Below, in pieces: positions 1-24,519 of a stretch of 64,000 bases of DNA. Position numbers and translations under genes: made by a program. How positions within the stretch are numbered: position 1 is the stretch's first letter; each line of letters starts with the position of its first letter. Below the pieces are notes generated by a model that was given only the letters and a program-made list of their open reading frames with translations, did no database searches and had not been told where the DNA came from. The stretch spans positions 2,911,550-2,975,549 of the forward strand of contig LNAC01000108.1 of assembly GCA_002007465.1 (NCBI GenBank), in the 5' to 3' direction. The DNA is from Ailurus styani (taxonomy: Eukaryota; Chordata; Mammalia; Carnivora; Ailuridae).

Positions 1-198
1 TCCACTCCTGAGCCTAGGAAAGGGCAAGGGGTAGCCCACGTGCCCTCAGCCGTGATGTCGCAGGGAGAGGCCCCAACATCAGAAGGCAGCCCTCAGGCTC
101 TAGCACTGATTTTTCAAGTCTGCCAGGTTACCATACCAGAAAGCACCAATGTCGGTCTTCAACTCTGTCCCCCTAGTTTGCTGATACACATGGCTTCC

Positions 199-236
199 TT
201 ACTCTTCCAGGAAGAAGGAAACATTCAACAGGGTAT
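199..236 (-). CDS. AIRIM: AIRIM coding exon 4 (C-terminus)
   Basis: The acceptor is CCTATTTCAG|AT. It encodes the last 12 residues, DTLLNVSFFLEE, and the TAA stop at 201-199. Confidence 0.93.
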
Positions 237-3200
237 CTGAAATAGGAAGAGAGAAAAACTGTGGCGTATCACCTCTCCAGAGAACATAAAACATCTGGTT
301 TATAAAAAATACAGGGGCGCTGCAAGGGCATCTCTGTAATGCTTCCAAAGTGAGAAACACAGAGAGAGCGCAGACATGAAGGAATAAATGAAAACCAGTA
401 CCTTGTACAAGGCTTTGATGTTCATCTTCTGAAATTTGGTCCCAGGCCTTGGGCAAAGCTTGGATATTTGCCAAGTCTCCCCACTGGACCGAAGACAGAA
501 GGTACTGTCTCTTTAGGTAACTTCCTGGAAGTTAAGGACTGCTCAAAAAGCAAATGAGGGGGCCTGGGGGGCTCAGTCAGTTAAGCATCTGTCTTTGGCT
601 CAGATCATGATCCCAGGGTCCTGGTGTTGAGTCGGGCTCCCAGCTCAGTGGGGAGTCTGCCTCTCCCCCAACTCGTGATCTCTCTCTCTCTCTCTCAGTA
701 AATAAAACCTTAAAAAAAAAAAAAAAAGGCAAATGGAATATGCTGGAGGGGAAAAATGCTCTGGGGAGAGCTACGGGAAGCTCGAAGAGTGAAAGAGAGG
801 CTATCATTCCATTTACCGGGTGGCAGGACTCACCTATGCCACCCATCTTTACCGAGCACCTCCTCACTCACAGTGCTACAGGGCCGGAGGGATGAAACAT
901 TGCCCCAACCACCTAGGATCCCACTGTGGTGCGGGAAAGACCAGGAACTGAAAAGAGAGAACCTCGGTGACATCAGAGGACACTGCGTGGCAGTTCAGAG
1001 GATGCACACCTCCCACTTAGAGGGCAGCAGGAAGATTCTGGCTGGCAGGAAGAGCATAAGCAAAGGCACAGCAGTGGGAAAGCATGGATTGGTTTCAGCG
1101 CCTGATTAATCCTCCAATCTCGCCAGCAAGAAACAATGTGTAGAGCAGTAGGAAAGGTGGCTGAGAAGGCAGGCTGAACCAGAACACAAAGAGCACTGAA
1201 GAACCAACGTGGGGATTCTGGCCTGTGAGCCGTGGAAGCTGCTGAAAACTCGATGTGAGCAAAGGCCAGAACAAAGATGCCTTCGGGATGCAGTGAGGTC
1301 ACTAGCTGGAGCTGGCTTACAGGCAAAGAAGCCAGAGATGGAGAAACCTGTCAAGAGGCTGCACAGACCAACGGGCCACATGAGAGGCAAGAAACTGGAA
1401 AAGGCAGTGCAGACAGAGAAGGAAAATCCAAGAAGTGCCCAGGGAACAAAATCAAAGCACCTGACAAGTGGCTACGTGGACATTCTTAGAACAGTACCTG
1501 GCACATAGCCAGCGCTCGGTACAGTTGGCTACAGCTCTGTGAGAAACACAGGCTGATTATATTACTCCTCTTCTCAAAACCTCTGGATAGCTTTCCATCT
1601 CACTCAGAGCAAAAGTCAAATCCTTTCATTTTTTTTTAAGATTTTATTTATTTATTTGACACAGAGAGAGGGATTACAAGTAGGCAGAGAGGCAGGCAGA
1701 GAGAGGAGAGAGGAGGAAGCAGGCTCCCTGCCGAGCAGAGAGCCTGATGTGGGCCTCGATCCCAGGACCCTGGGATCATGACCTGAGCCGAAGGCAGAGG
1801 CTTTAACCCACTGAGCCACCCAGGTGCCCTCAAATCCTTTCAAAGACCTCCAAGGCTCTACAAAGTCTGGCCCTGTCTCTCTGACCATGTCTCCTGTTAG
1901 GCTCCCCCTCCTCCCTGTGGTCTAGCCCCACTGGCATCTGCACTATTTTCAGAACATATCAGGCATACTCTTACTTCAGGGCCTTTGCACGTGATGTTTC
2001 TTCTACCTGGGACACACTTCCCCCAAATAACACCTGCTTCTCTCCCTCGCCTTTAAGTCTTTTCTTAAATGTCTCTATCTATAAGGCCTCTCCTGACCAC
2101 GTTATTTAAAATCACAACTCCGCCCTTACTCCTCACTTGGCCTGCTTTATTTTTCTCTAAGTTCAGAGACCAAGGAGGACTGACCCATACCACACAGTTG
2201 TATAATCTCGTGAAAACTGAAATTAAAAAGACTTCCTGAAATAGCTCTGGACATTGTCTGAAACGTGTGCAAAGGATACGAATGTCGATAATGTCTCTCA
2301 ATATCCTGCAACCATTCCAACATGTCAGCCACAGAGGGGCTCACCACTGAAGCCTGCAGGACAGCATCAATGCCAATCGAGTCTGCATGCTGCTCATAGA
2401 TCTCGAGCACCTGCTCCACGTGGCTGCTGACGGTGTCACGCACCTTGAGGAGGGTGGCTCTGAGGAAAAAAGTCTCCTATTAGACAACATCATGAGAAAG
2501 GCTTAAGGTGGGGTTCCTCAACCTCTGCACACTCACATTTCGACCTGGATGGTTCTTTGTGGTGGGGGGTTACCCTGTGCAGTTTAGGGCACTGAGTAGC
2601 ATCCTTGGCCTCTACCCACTAGATGACAGGAGCACACCATGCCCCTACCTTCCCAAGTTGTGATGATCAAAATGTCTCCAGATACTGCCAAATGTCCCAA
2701 TGGGAAAAATTGCTCTAGGTGCACAAAGACTACTGCTGAACTTAGGAAAGTTATTTATTCCCAATCTTGTATAAAAATGGTCTATTTTGCTCACTGCACT
2801 CCCTACGTGCAGTCACAGAGACCAGCACATAGGATGACAAACACTTGTCCAGTGAGTGAATCAATGAAAGGGTTCTTATGAAGATTAAATGCAATAATGC
2901 TTATAAGGTGCTTAGGGAAGTGCCTGGCTCATGGTCAATATTGTTGTTATTCCACTGGTGACTCCAAGGGACCCAGTCACCAAGAAGGCCACAACTTCCC
3001 AAAGGGCAAAGCATTCCCTAACCTAGAATTGTGGCTTTCAAAATGTGTGGCTTTGACTCACAACTAAAAAATAGACTTAAAATAATGGCCCAATAGTCAC
3101 ACAAATATGTCATCATGTGAAATAAAAGTTCACTACCTTAGAACATACCACAACGTAATTTAATTGACTGTCTCTCTTCTTATCAACTAAGAAACTAAGT

Positions 3201-4702
3201 CTGGTTCATTGTTATATTCCCAGAACCTTGCGCTTGGCATCCCATTAGTGCTTAGTTATTTTGTACAAATGACTACACAGAAGTCCCCATATATGACCAT
3301 TTCCCATTAGTCTATGGCACAGACTATATACATTAAAAACTTCTTTTGTCCTAGTCAAGAAAAGGCCTATGTGCAGGGCGCCTGGGAGGCTTAGTTGGTT
3401 AAGCATTCGACCTGTGATTTTGGCTCACGTCATGGTATCATGGAATAAGATGGAGCCCCAAGTGGGGCTCTGTGCTCAGCGGGGAATCTGCTTAAGATTC
3501 TTTCTCTCCCTCTCCCCCTTTCCTCACTTGTGCTCTTCCTCTAAAATAAATAAGAGAAAAGAAAGAAAGAAAGGAAGGAAGGAAGGAAGCAAGCAAGCGA
3601 GACTATGTGCCAGGTCTCTTGACTATCCTCAATACTTATAACTCTAAAATAGAGGGTCTCATATTAGGCACACTAAGAGTTTAGAGATGTACTATGCCTG
3701 GCACAGAGACACCAATGTACAGAACAGACTGGTGGTTGAACACTCTGGCCTTGGTGTCAGGCAAACTTGAGTTAGACTCCCAGCTTTACCATTTACTAGC
3801 TGTGCGACCACAGGCAATCTGAGCCTCAGTTTCCTCACCAGCAAAATGGGATTAAGTGAGGTTAAGTCAGAGATGTTGAAAATATTTTATGTGAGAATAC
3901 ATGTAAAACCCTTAGCTCTAGCATTACTAAGTTTAAAATACAATTCCTCACCGCTTTTGACAAAAGAAGACTATAGAGAAGGGCTAACAAGCTTTTTGAT
4001 TGCTTTTCTTTTCCACTGTAACTTCTACTGAGACCACCACGGCCGTGCCTTACATGACAAGGGAAATGTCATAAAATTACTTTTTCCAAAGAAGATTTAT
4101 TTATTTGAGAGAGGGAGAGGCTCAAGCAGACTCTGCACTGAGTGCAGAGCCCAACATGGGGATTGATCTCACCACCCGAGATCACGACCTGAGCCAAAAC
4201 CAAGAGGCAGAAGCCCAACTGACTGCACCATCCAAGCACTCCATAAAATGACTTTTTGATAAGAGGTCCCATCGCAACAAATGGAAAAGAGGCAAGGCTG
4301 AGACACCTCCAAATACCGTGTTCTCCGGTAAAGGGAAAAACACTCTTCCGACTGATCCTAGCTACTTATTAAACACCACGTTTTTTCATCTTTCCGCCAA
4401 GTAGGAGTGGCGCTGAACCCTTACAGCCTCTCCCCTAACTTGTCCAAGACAGTGTCGCCAGCCGCCAGCTGCTTGCGCCTTAGCCGCTCCTTTAAGTCTG
4501 GGAAGGCCCGAAGTGGAGGCACATCCTCAAACCGCAGATTCCGTGCCGCCTGCAGCTGCTCTGCCAGGTTGCTGAGGGAGGCCAGGAGGGGCTGGCAGGC
4601 CTCCAGAGTGCTCTGCCACAGGCCCTGCTGCTCCTCCACCACGGGAAAGCATTTCCTCAGGGCCTCCTGCACAGCCAGCAAAGACCGGTCTTGAGTCATC
4701 TT
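199..4702 (-). CDS. AIRIM: AIRIM (C1orf109) gene, four coding exons
   Basis: Spliced minus-strand gene. Coding segments are 4699-4425, 2459-2280, 520-402 and 236-199, totalling 612 nt (203 codons plus stop), which equals the length I recall for the human protein. Recognised from the start MTQDRSLLAVQEALRKCF, the middle HVEQVLEIYEQHADSIGID and the end LLNVSFFLEE. From knowledge of the family, the product works with the AFG2A/AFG2B AAA-ATPases and CINP in late 60S ribosome maturation. No membrane segment or signal peptide is visible; the chain is mostly charged and leucine-rich helix. The first intron and the last are GT-AG. The second has the hallmarks of a U12-type intron. The ATG lies 3 nt inside its exon, so the 5' UTR is mostly in an upstream exon ending at 4883. 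The gene is head-to-head with CDCA8. The 3' UTR runs off the window start; no minus-strand AATAAA lies in 1-198. Confidence 0.96.
402..520 (-). CDS. AIRIM: AIRIM coding exon 3
   Basis: 119 nt. It begins with one base completing the split serine codon, then YLKRQYLLSSVQWGDLANIQ, and ends SLVQ with a phase-1 donor CAAG|GTACTGG. The start after GGAAG is fixed by frame. Using the CAG four bases earlier would shift the frame. Confidence 0.93.
558..727 (+). repeat. CAN-SINE
   Basis: tRNA-Lys-type head, (TC)n and A-tail, flanked by GCAAATG direct repeats. Confidence 0.9.
1540..2130 (+). repeat. L2 LINE 3' end (interrupted)
   Basis: Reads like the L2 tail (CTACAAAGTCTGGCCCTG, GGGCCTTTGCACGTG, GGCCTCTCCTGACCAC) on either side of the SINE. 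Confidence 0.75.
1629..1829 (-). repeat. CAN-SINE inserted in an L2
   Basis: Minus orientation. 13-bp target duplication TCAAATCCTTTCA at 1616-1628 and 1830-1842. Confidence 0.93.
2280..2459 (-). CDS. AIRIM: AIRIM coding exon 2
   Basis: 180 nt. The acceptor is TTTTTTCCTCAG|AGCC. It encodes from LATLLKVRDTVSSH to DIERHYRHS and ends in phase 2 (TC). The donor is TC|GTATCCTTT, the U12 consensus rather than the U2 consensus. Confidence 0.94.
2505..2720 (+). mobile_element. MER20-like hAT-Charlie DNA element
   Basis: Contains the characteristic TGGCCTCTACCCACTAGATG and AAAATGTCTCCAGATACTGC segments. The family name is from memory of the consensus. Confidence 0.65.
3376..3602 (+). repeat. CAN-SINE with GAAA/GGAA tail
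   Basis: The head starts GGGCGCCTGGGAGGC. The tail has expanded to (GAAA)n(GGAA)n(GCAA)n. Flanked by CTATGTGC repeats. Confidence 0.88.
3728..3920 (+). repeat. MIR SINE
   Basis: Core ACTAGCTGTGCGACC and GCCTCAGTTTCCTCA. Confidence 0.8.
4086..4242 (-). repeat. CAN-SINE (older subtype)
   Basis: Minus orientation. ATAAAATNACTTTTT direct repeats at 4071-4085 and 4243-4257. Confidence 0.85.
4425..4702 (-). CDS. AIRIM: AIRIM coding exon 1 (ATG at 4699-4697)
   Basis: Encodes residues 1-91 plus two bases of codon 92. The acceptor reads TTTATCTCGGCAG|AAG immediately before the ATG. The donor reads GGCT|GTAAGG. An in-frame TAA at 4421-4423 lies just past the donor, so a longer reading would end there; splicing restores ERLATLLKVRD. 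Confidence 0.95.
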
Positions 4703-4882
4703 CTGCCGAGATAAACAAAAACAGAAGCGGGGGGGGGGGCATTAGGGTCTCGAGTCGGCAGGGGAAGTAGCCGGTCCGGTGATTTCCGCGCGCCGGTGAG
4801 GTCCCGCTAAACCAGGGTCTCCCCACCACGCGGGCTGTGTATCCCTTCCGACAGGACGTCCTGCGGCGAAGCCGTGTCTTAC

Positions 4883-5190
4883 CTTTCGAGGGGCTCTGGA
4901 GGCAGGACCTTGGTTTCCCACCTCCGGACGGGTTCCCTGATCAGCCCTCGGAGGAGGTTCGCCGGCGGCAGGGGTAGTCTCCGGTTTCAGACTGCGGATT
5001 CCCCGGGCCGAAGCGCTGTCTCCGAACCCGTACTTCCAGAGCCGCAGTCTTGTCTCCTTTCCTGGAAGCTGCCTGTCGCTTTCCCTTAATCCCCGGGAAA
5101 ATTGAAAGCCGATGCCATGCAAGTCTGAGGACCCGCCAGGGCCGCCACCAAGCACCCGCCGTCTCTCTGCGCAGGCCCCAGCGCGGCTGC
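4883..5190 (-). other. AIRIM: AIRIM 5' UTR exon (5' limit approximate)
   Basis: A strong minus-strand donor CGAAAG|GTAAGA ends at 4883, in GC-rich sequence upstream of the coding exon. It pairs with the acceptor at 4703, leaving a 180-nt 5' UTR intron (4703-4882). The transcription start cannot be read from sequence and is placed only as within the CpG island. Confidence 0.6.
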
Positions 5191-5205
5191 CGAGGCGCGA
5201 ACATA

Positions 5206-5239
5206 TGACGTAACCGCAGTGCCTTCTGGGTGCTGTAGT
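5206..5239. promoter_or_regulatory. CRE-like and ZNF143-like sites
   Basis: TGACGTAA at 5206-5213 is one base from the full CRE. GCCTTCTGGGTGCTGTAGT at 5221-5239 resembles the ZNF143/SBS motif (TTCTGGGA-TTGTAGT), typical of bidirectional CpG promoters. Confidence 0.5.
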
Positions 5240-5281
5240 GCTACGTGTGCTCTGGCGGCCGGGCCGCGGAGCTTCCTTGTG

Positions 5282-5286
5282 ATTGG
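5282..5286 (-). promoter_or_regulatory. CDCA8: Inverted CCAAT box (NF-Y)
   Basis: ATTGG within GTGATTGGATG upstream of the CHR. The spacing matches CCAAT-CHR promoters of mitotic genes. Confidence 0.5.
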
Positions 5287-5339
5287 ATGCTGTGGGAGCC
5301 TCCTAAGACGGCGACTTCTCATTCGTCAGCCTGTGGCAG

Positions 5340-5345
5340 TTTGAA
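5340..5345 (+). promoter_or_regulatory. CDCA8: CHR element (TTTGAA) of CDCA8
   Basis: Exact cell-cycle genes homology region hexamer, about 100 bases upstream of the first CDCA8 donor (5443/5444) and 54 bases downstream of an inverted CCAAT box. This is the usual layout of G2/M genes bound by DREAM/MuvB and NF-Y. Function here is inferred from motif and position. Confidence 0.65.
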
Positions 5346-5626
5346 TTTGGTGGCGGCTGTCGCACGTCCGCTTGGGCACGGAGCTGCTCCCTCCCGTCAG
5401 CTGGAGCGGCGAGGTTTTTCTCCACCCGTTTCGTGACCCGCAGGTACGTGCCTCGCGACTCCTTTATGCTCGGGTCTCCAAAGGCAGGGCGTCCCCACTA
5501 GCCCCGTGGGGCGCCCGCCCGCTCTCTCCCACTCCGCCGCGGCGCCCTTACTCTCCCTCCCTGACCTCCGCCGCTGACCTCCCCGTGGCCGCGTCCCCCG
5601 CTCCCCGCAGCCTCCACCCAAGCGCC
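5340..5626 (+). other. CDCA8: CDCA8 5' UTR (two exons)
   Basis: The first non-coding exon ends at the donor CCCGCAG|GTACGT (5443/5444). The second starts after CTCCCCGCAG at 5611, 16 nt before the ATG. The transcription start is not determinable and probably lies about 5350-5400. Confidence 0.65.
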
Positions 5627-18912
<13,286 letters not shown>

Positions 18913-20255
18913 GGCTGCTATTCCAAGAAGCCAAACTTGACAGGATGGACTTTCAACGGGCACTTCCGGGACCCTGAAGAGACTTCTTCCCTTCAGGCTT
19001 ACTGTTTGTTTGAGTGTGAAGTTCCAGAGCAGGGAGTGGTGTTCCTCTGGGAGAATTTGGGAAGCGGGGAGACACACTGCTCCCCCATCGGTTAGATAAG
19101 GCTTTGCTGTTCACGCCTCCCAACCCAACTGCCGGCTGCATCCATGCAGTCGAAATTTCCTGTCACTCTCCTGGCGGAATTCTCCTTCCTGCTCTCAGAG
19201 CTGCCGCCTTCTGCCTCCTGTAACCCAGCCTCCTCTCTGTCCTGCCTTTTCTCCAGTGGAGGTGGTGGGAGAGAACCTCAGGTTCCCAGGAAGACCACCT
19301 GCTCGGCCTCCTCAGAGAGCCCTCTGCATCTGGCATTTCTGCTCTGCGTTGCTGGAGGCTGGGGGTTTTAGGCTCAGAGAAGTGAGCTCTGGGCCACGCG
19401 AGGACAGATCGAGAAAGCTGGGAGGAACCGTACAAAGGGGGACAGGACAGCAGAATGGGACGTGCCCTAGCAAGTGGCCACAGCAGAACCCATCTCAGCC
19501 CTGCCCCCATCCCTGCTTTCCACTGTGGTGGATACTGAATGGGGCTTCAGGATCTTACACCCACTGTGCCCAGTTTTTTTCCAGGCTGACTTGTGGAACC
19601 ATGGTTTGTATTTATCCCTTTACTGAAGACCAAAAACTGGTTTGGAGGCAGCTTCCATGTCTGGCACCTCTACCTCTCTAGCTTAGCTGGTAGGAATTTG
19701 GATAAGAGAATTCTGGGGCTTAGCTTAGTCTAGGGTTTTATGTGACCAGGTGCAGAGAGACTATCTCTAAGCTCTCCGTGGTCCAGTGGTCCCTGCCAGG
19801 TCCACAGACTTTGCAGAGAGCACTTCCTCTTATAGGGTTCATTGGGGGGTAGGTGTGAATTGCCTGGTAGCCTCATTCCACATGTTTGGCCTGTGCTCCG
19901 GGCATCTGCTAGTTACTCAGAGTCCGCCCCACGATCCCTGGGCTCCAGCCCGCACCTCCACCCCCACGAATCATGAGATGTGGTCCAAAAATAGGGGCAC
20001 TCAGAGCTCCTGCCCCAGGCTCGAGGGCCCCGTGTCCTCCTGTGTGGCTCTGTGTTCTACCACGTGTCACTTTGCTCTGCGACCCTCCTAGTAATCCAGT
20101 CCTATTGCAGCTGTATTCTTTTCCAGTTGTTTTATTCTCCCTTTCCTGAGACTTTTGTGCATATTGTGTTCCTGATTAATGGCATCTTTTAAGCTGTTGT
20201 AATGAGGGCTACTGAAAGGTACCCATTTTCAATAAATTGTGGGTTGGTTTGTTTA
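18913..20255 (+). other. CDCA8: CDCA8 3' UTR
   Basis: Runs from the stop codon to the only good polyadenylation signal downstream (20231-20236), about 1.3 kb. No repeat is recognised within it. Confidence 0.75.
20231..20236 (+). terminator. CDCA8: CDCA8 polyadenylation signal AATAAA
   Basis: Canonical AATAAA followed within 15 bases by the GT-rich TGTGGGTTGGTTTGTTT, a typical downstream element. Cleavage is expected near 20,250. Confidence 0.8.
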
Positions 20256-22534
20256 TAATCGATATTCAGCCTGTCTGTCGTCTCCAAGCTGCGCCACCTG
20301 GACTAGAGGCCGTCTGGGAGCTCAGGCTGTCGGAGTGGGGGGCTCTGAGCAGCTGCTTTCCTCAGAAGATACGGAAACCTCTCCTGTAGGCAGAATCTCT
20401 CTGATATCTGAAGAAAGGGCCCCTTACCCCAACATGCAGGCCATAGGTAACCTATCCCAAGTAGGTTTCCCCAACACCTTTGTTCACGAGCAAGAAATTG
20501 ACATATGGGAGACAAAATCTAGGCTGAACTATCACAGGGTTGGGATGTTGCAAAGAAAATTTAAGTCCTACTGCCAGCCCACAAACCAAACAGACATACT
20601 CTCACTGGATTTTGTTTTTTCAAATTAGTTACAATCTAAAATTTGTGAGATTTCACAAAAATGATTGCTAGCCTCCAAAAAAGATCTGGTAACACAGCCA
20701 GCTGAAGCCGAGAGCAGCTTTCCTTAGAGTCCTCTCCCCATTCAGAACCACCCCGGCTGGATCACTCCCCTTTGTTACATGCCTCATCCCAGTAGGCAAT
20801 TTACTTTGTACCCTCTGCTTGTGAATGAAGGGAACAAAGGCAGAGGTGCCCTGGGCTGAAGGGAGCATGGGGCACTGAGTCCCCCCTTCACCAGGGCACC
20901 GAGGCAGCCGCCAAGAGCCCTAGAGTTCCGATAAATACCCGGGTCATTCTTTGCCCTGCAGGCTTCCTGATATTTCCAGAAGCCCTACCCAGGGCTTCCT
21001 GTTGAAAGAATTCCAAACGTATGGCCTTATGAAGAGTTAGGTTAAATTATTCTTGTGAAGAGCTAGTTTTTGGGATGTGAATGGTAGGAGCTCACCCAAG
21101 CGTCGCTCATTCACGGCGTCAGACACACTTCGTAGCTCAAAGGAACTGTGACCCCCATTCCCACCAATGAGTTTGCATGTGACGAAAAACTGTCTCCACG
21201 CCCACGTGTGCACAAGCTCTGGGAAGTGTTTTCCTTCCTAATTTCACACACTGACAGCTGTTGACCCGCACCGAAAATACGTGACACGTGTGCTGAAGGT
21301 TTTACTAGCAGATCATTCCTTCAGAAATAGGGAGGCATTGGAGATGCTAGGAGAGAGCGTGGTCAGAACCAGGGTCACACTGGGCTCTGCACTCCATGGG
21401 AGTCTGGAATCCAATTTGCTTTAGCTCTGGTACCTCCCCCTCCTCCACCCCCATCACAGGATGAGACATTTCCCCAGCACCTCCTCCCCCACCTGCATCA
21501 CCACCTCCCTCCCTTCCGCTGTAATCTGCACCTGCCTTCTACGCTCTGCCGTCATCTTTGCCTCAGTTGATCTCAGGGTCTCTGTAGTCAGCATCTTCCG
21601 ATCCTCAGATGAGGCAGACGGTGGAGGCCAGAACACGCCCGTGGCACCGAGATATTGGGGAGAGCCCAGCTCCCCAGCTGCAAACTCTTAGGGCCTGGTG
21701 CCACCATGGGCTAAGAGTCAGCAGGGTGGAGGCAGAGGACATTCTCCACCGCTACACCCCTTCAAATGGGACTCGAAGGTCCTGTGTCTCAGCTCTCTTC
21801 CCCGCGCCCCAGCAGACTGTCAAGGATGAGTGCGGCAGGCAAGGGCGGAGAAGGGGCAAGATGCAGCCTGTCTGGGAGGGGGTGGAAGGTACTCACAGCA
21901 GGGAAACATTTTGTTTTGGTTTTCTAGTTTTTCTCCTCAACGTCCACGAGCAGTCTTAGTCAACGCATATTGCTTGCAGAGAGGCTTGAGATAACCATAC
22001 TCTGCCCACAAGATGCTGGTAGGCATCAGGGAGGAACCCCGAGGAGACTAGCCGGCTTCCTTCAAGATACTGGCAGAAGCCAAGTCTAGATGGCGAAGGG
22101 CACCAAGGGATTGAAAGAGAGGGCTCCAGACAGTGAGCAGTTTGACTCGAGTCCTGGGCGGTGTGAAGGGGGCGATGGGAGTTGAGTCCGGAACCCAGTC
22201 ATGCTTAGTAAGGGCAGTGAAGACACCATACGGCCCCCCTCCCCACCCTGGCCCTCCTGCGTCTCCCCAGGGACCAGATCAGGCGGAAGGTCGCTGGACT
22301 CCCACACACCTAGGATTTACCCCTATGGCTGTGCCTTTCATGCTTTTTACTTAACTGACTCCCCCATTAGGCCGTGAGGTCCTAACTTCCTAGTGTCTGC
22401 TACAGAGTAGGAGCTGAGTTCCCTGAATGGCCAGATAGCGGGTCATAACACGTCAGCAGCCCTGCCCCCCGGGAATGTTCATCTCAACCCCCCACTACAT
22501 CCTGCACGTCTACCCGTTGCCTTACACCTTGCTA

Positions 22535-22590
22535 ATCATGACAATTAGTGAGCACTTACTGTGTGCAGGCAGCGCGAAGTGCTGGTGGGC
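22535..22590 (-). repeat. MIR fragment
   Basis: GTGAGCACTTACTGTGTGCAGGCA.. resembles the MIR 3' part in antisense. Confidence 0.55.
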
Positions 22591-23524
22591 GTCCCCCGTT
22601 CCTCTGCCCCCTGCCCCATGCAGGCCACCCTCCGCAGAGCCACACCACTGACGCCGATGGCCCCAACCTACTCGCTCCCTCCGCCCCGCTTGGGGGAAGA
22701 ATCGACTTACTGAATGGAAGAACCTGCTTGAATTGGTGCCACCTGGCTTGTCCCGCAGGTCCACGTGCTCAGAGCAGGATGCGTGCTGGTCTGCTCCCCA
22801 CCCTACAAACGCTGGGTCCCCCAGAGCTGCCGGAGCAGAGGACGTTTGCCGCTTCCTGGCTGAGCCAGGCACCAGGTGGGTCTAATTCAGGAAAAGGCAC
22901 TTCGTCCCAGTACAGCATGACTCCTCTATCGAAGATGTACATTTCATACATGTTAATGCCTCTGAAATTGGGATGCATCTTCCAACCAGACGGCGTGACA
23001 CAGTTGAAAACTGGCTGTGATGTTTTCTTAGTGATGCATCTCACACTCAACGGCGTCTTAGACTCGAAGAAACATGGTAAGCAACATTCTCCAGTCAGCC
23101 TTATCAAGGAGCGGGATCTTGTGCTCTGTGGGTCCCAGTGAATGGTGCTCAGTTGGTTCTGAGCACACGAGTGGAGGAAAGGGGGTTATTTCTTGCCACC
23201 CCCGCCCCTGCCCCAGCCCCAGCCCCAGCTCCAGCTCCAAGCACTCCCCTGGCCTGACTAAGCAAATAAATACGACACCTTCTCCAAGCTCTGAACACGA
23301 ACAGCCGGGGCCGGGGAGAGCGGAAGCACTAGCAAGCCGGAAACAGCAAGGGCTCTGCGGTACAGGCGCACGTGTGTGCGTGTGCACACGTGTGAGCCCT
23401 CAGGTGGTGCTCCGCCCTGATCACGGTCTTAGCCCACCTTCCTTCCCCTGCCGCTTACCCCAAGATCCCCACACTCCACTCCTGGATCCTCTCACTTGGC
23501 TTCTGCCCCCACGATTAAGGCCAC

Positions 23525-23816
23525 TGTTAGGGCTTGAATTATGTCCCCTCGAAATTCCTAACCCCAGGACCTCTGAAAGTGACCATTTGGAGACAGGAGC
23601 TTTACAGGGCACCTCAAGTGGGCCAGCCTGGTTCCACGGCTGTGCTTCTGAAAGGGGAAATCGACAAGGAAGGGGGTGGGGTGAAGGCGCAGGGAGAAGC
23701 CAGCCTTCGGAGACCCCGGTAGAGAGGCCTGGGACGGGTCCTTCCCTAAGTCCCGGGAAAGAGCCAACTCTGCCAACACCCGATCTCCGACTTCTAGCCC
23801 CGGGGACTGTGGGATG
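23525..23816 (+). mobile_element. MLT1-like LTR remnant
   Basis: Starts GTTAGGGCTTGAATTATGTC and ends CCAACACCCGATCTCCGACT / GGGGACTGTGGGATGAG. The middle is shortened. Confidence 0.55.
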
Positions 23817-24519
23817 AGCTCTGCGGTGCGAGGTGCGAGCCTGCGGTTCCCTGGGGACAGCCCAGCCCGGAAAACAGCCCCTGACAGCCGCCCCCACCCC
23901 CGTGCTCACTTGGCTTCTGTGTGTTTCACATCCACGCTCACTGCTCCTCCCCCTCCACGGCTGACTGCTTCCTGGCTTCTCTCCACTGCCCCCCTCAGGC
24001 TCTGTCTCTTGCTCTTCCTCACCCGCTGTCTCCCGGTGGCAGATTGCCCCAGAGCTCCCTCTGCTCCCCGGGGCCGCCCAGGGCGACCTCCTTCTCACCG
24101 TGGCTCTCAGAGCTCCGTCTCTAACCCGCGTCCGTGCCGAGTTCCAGACCCAGCACCCACCCCTCTCCTAGGCATCTCTCCACCTGCACGCCTCAAACAC
24201 ATCTAAAACCAAGCGCATCGTTTCCCGCCTTCCCCACCCAACGCCTAGCCAACCTGCTCCCCTACGCGGGTGCTGCTGATCTCAGAAAACGGCACCACTG
24301 CCCGGGTGTTGCCTGCTGGGGGAAGCCTTCCTTGGTTTACTACTTCCGGGACCAGGCCACCCTCCCTAGGCTGGGAGATCTTTCAAGGCCAAGGGCTGTT
24401 CAATTCATGTCTACACAGAGAGACCTCAGACACACACTCTGGAGACACCCCACGGTGGGTGGGGGGTGGAGGAAACCCCCCACAGAGGACCTTACTGGGT
24501 AAGCGATTGTCCCTGAAAG

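Larger units (their letters stand above)
521..2279 (-). other. AIRIM: U12-type (minor spliceosome) intron of AIRIM
   Basis: The donor (minus) is /GTATCCTTT, an exact match to the U12 5' splice-site consensus. TCCTTAAC lies at about 530-537, matching the U12 branch-site consensus, with its branch adenosine about 12 nt from the acceptor. There is no long polypyrimidine tract next to the acceptor. The intron holds a plus-strand CAN-SINE, an L2 3' end interrupted by a minus-strand CAN-SINE, and a MIR piece. The stretch 730-1,480 shows nothing I recognise. Confidence 0.85.
2460..4424 (-). other. AIRIM: AIRIM intron between coding exons 1 and 2
   Basis: GT-AG intron. It contains an hAT MER20-like element (about 2505-2720), two MIR pieces and CAN-SINEs at 3376-3602 and 4086-4242. 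I see nothing coding in it. Confidence 0.8.

Noticed and set aside
517..529. CAG acceptor four bases before the chosen AIRIM exon 3 start
   Set aside because: It would add four bases and shift the frame, and it leaves the branch adenosine too close to the acceptor for a U12 intron.
23074..23817. 247-codon plus-strand open frame
   Set aside because: Overlaps an LTR remnant and a proline/serine-rich stretch. The opposite strand is equally open, and no conserved protein is recognised.
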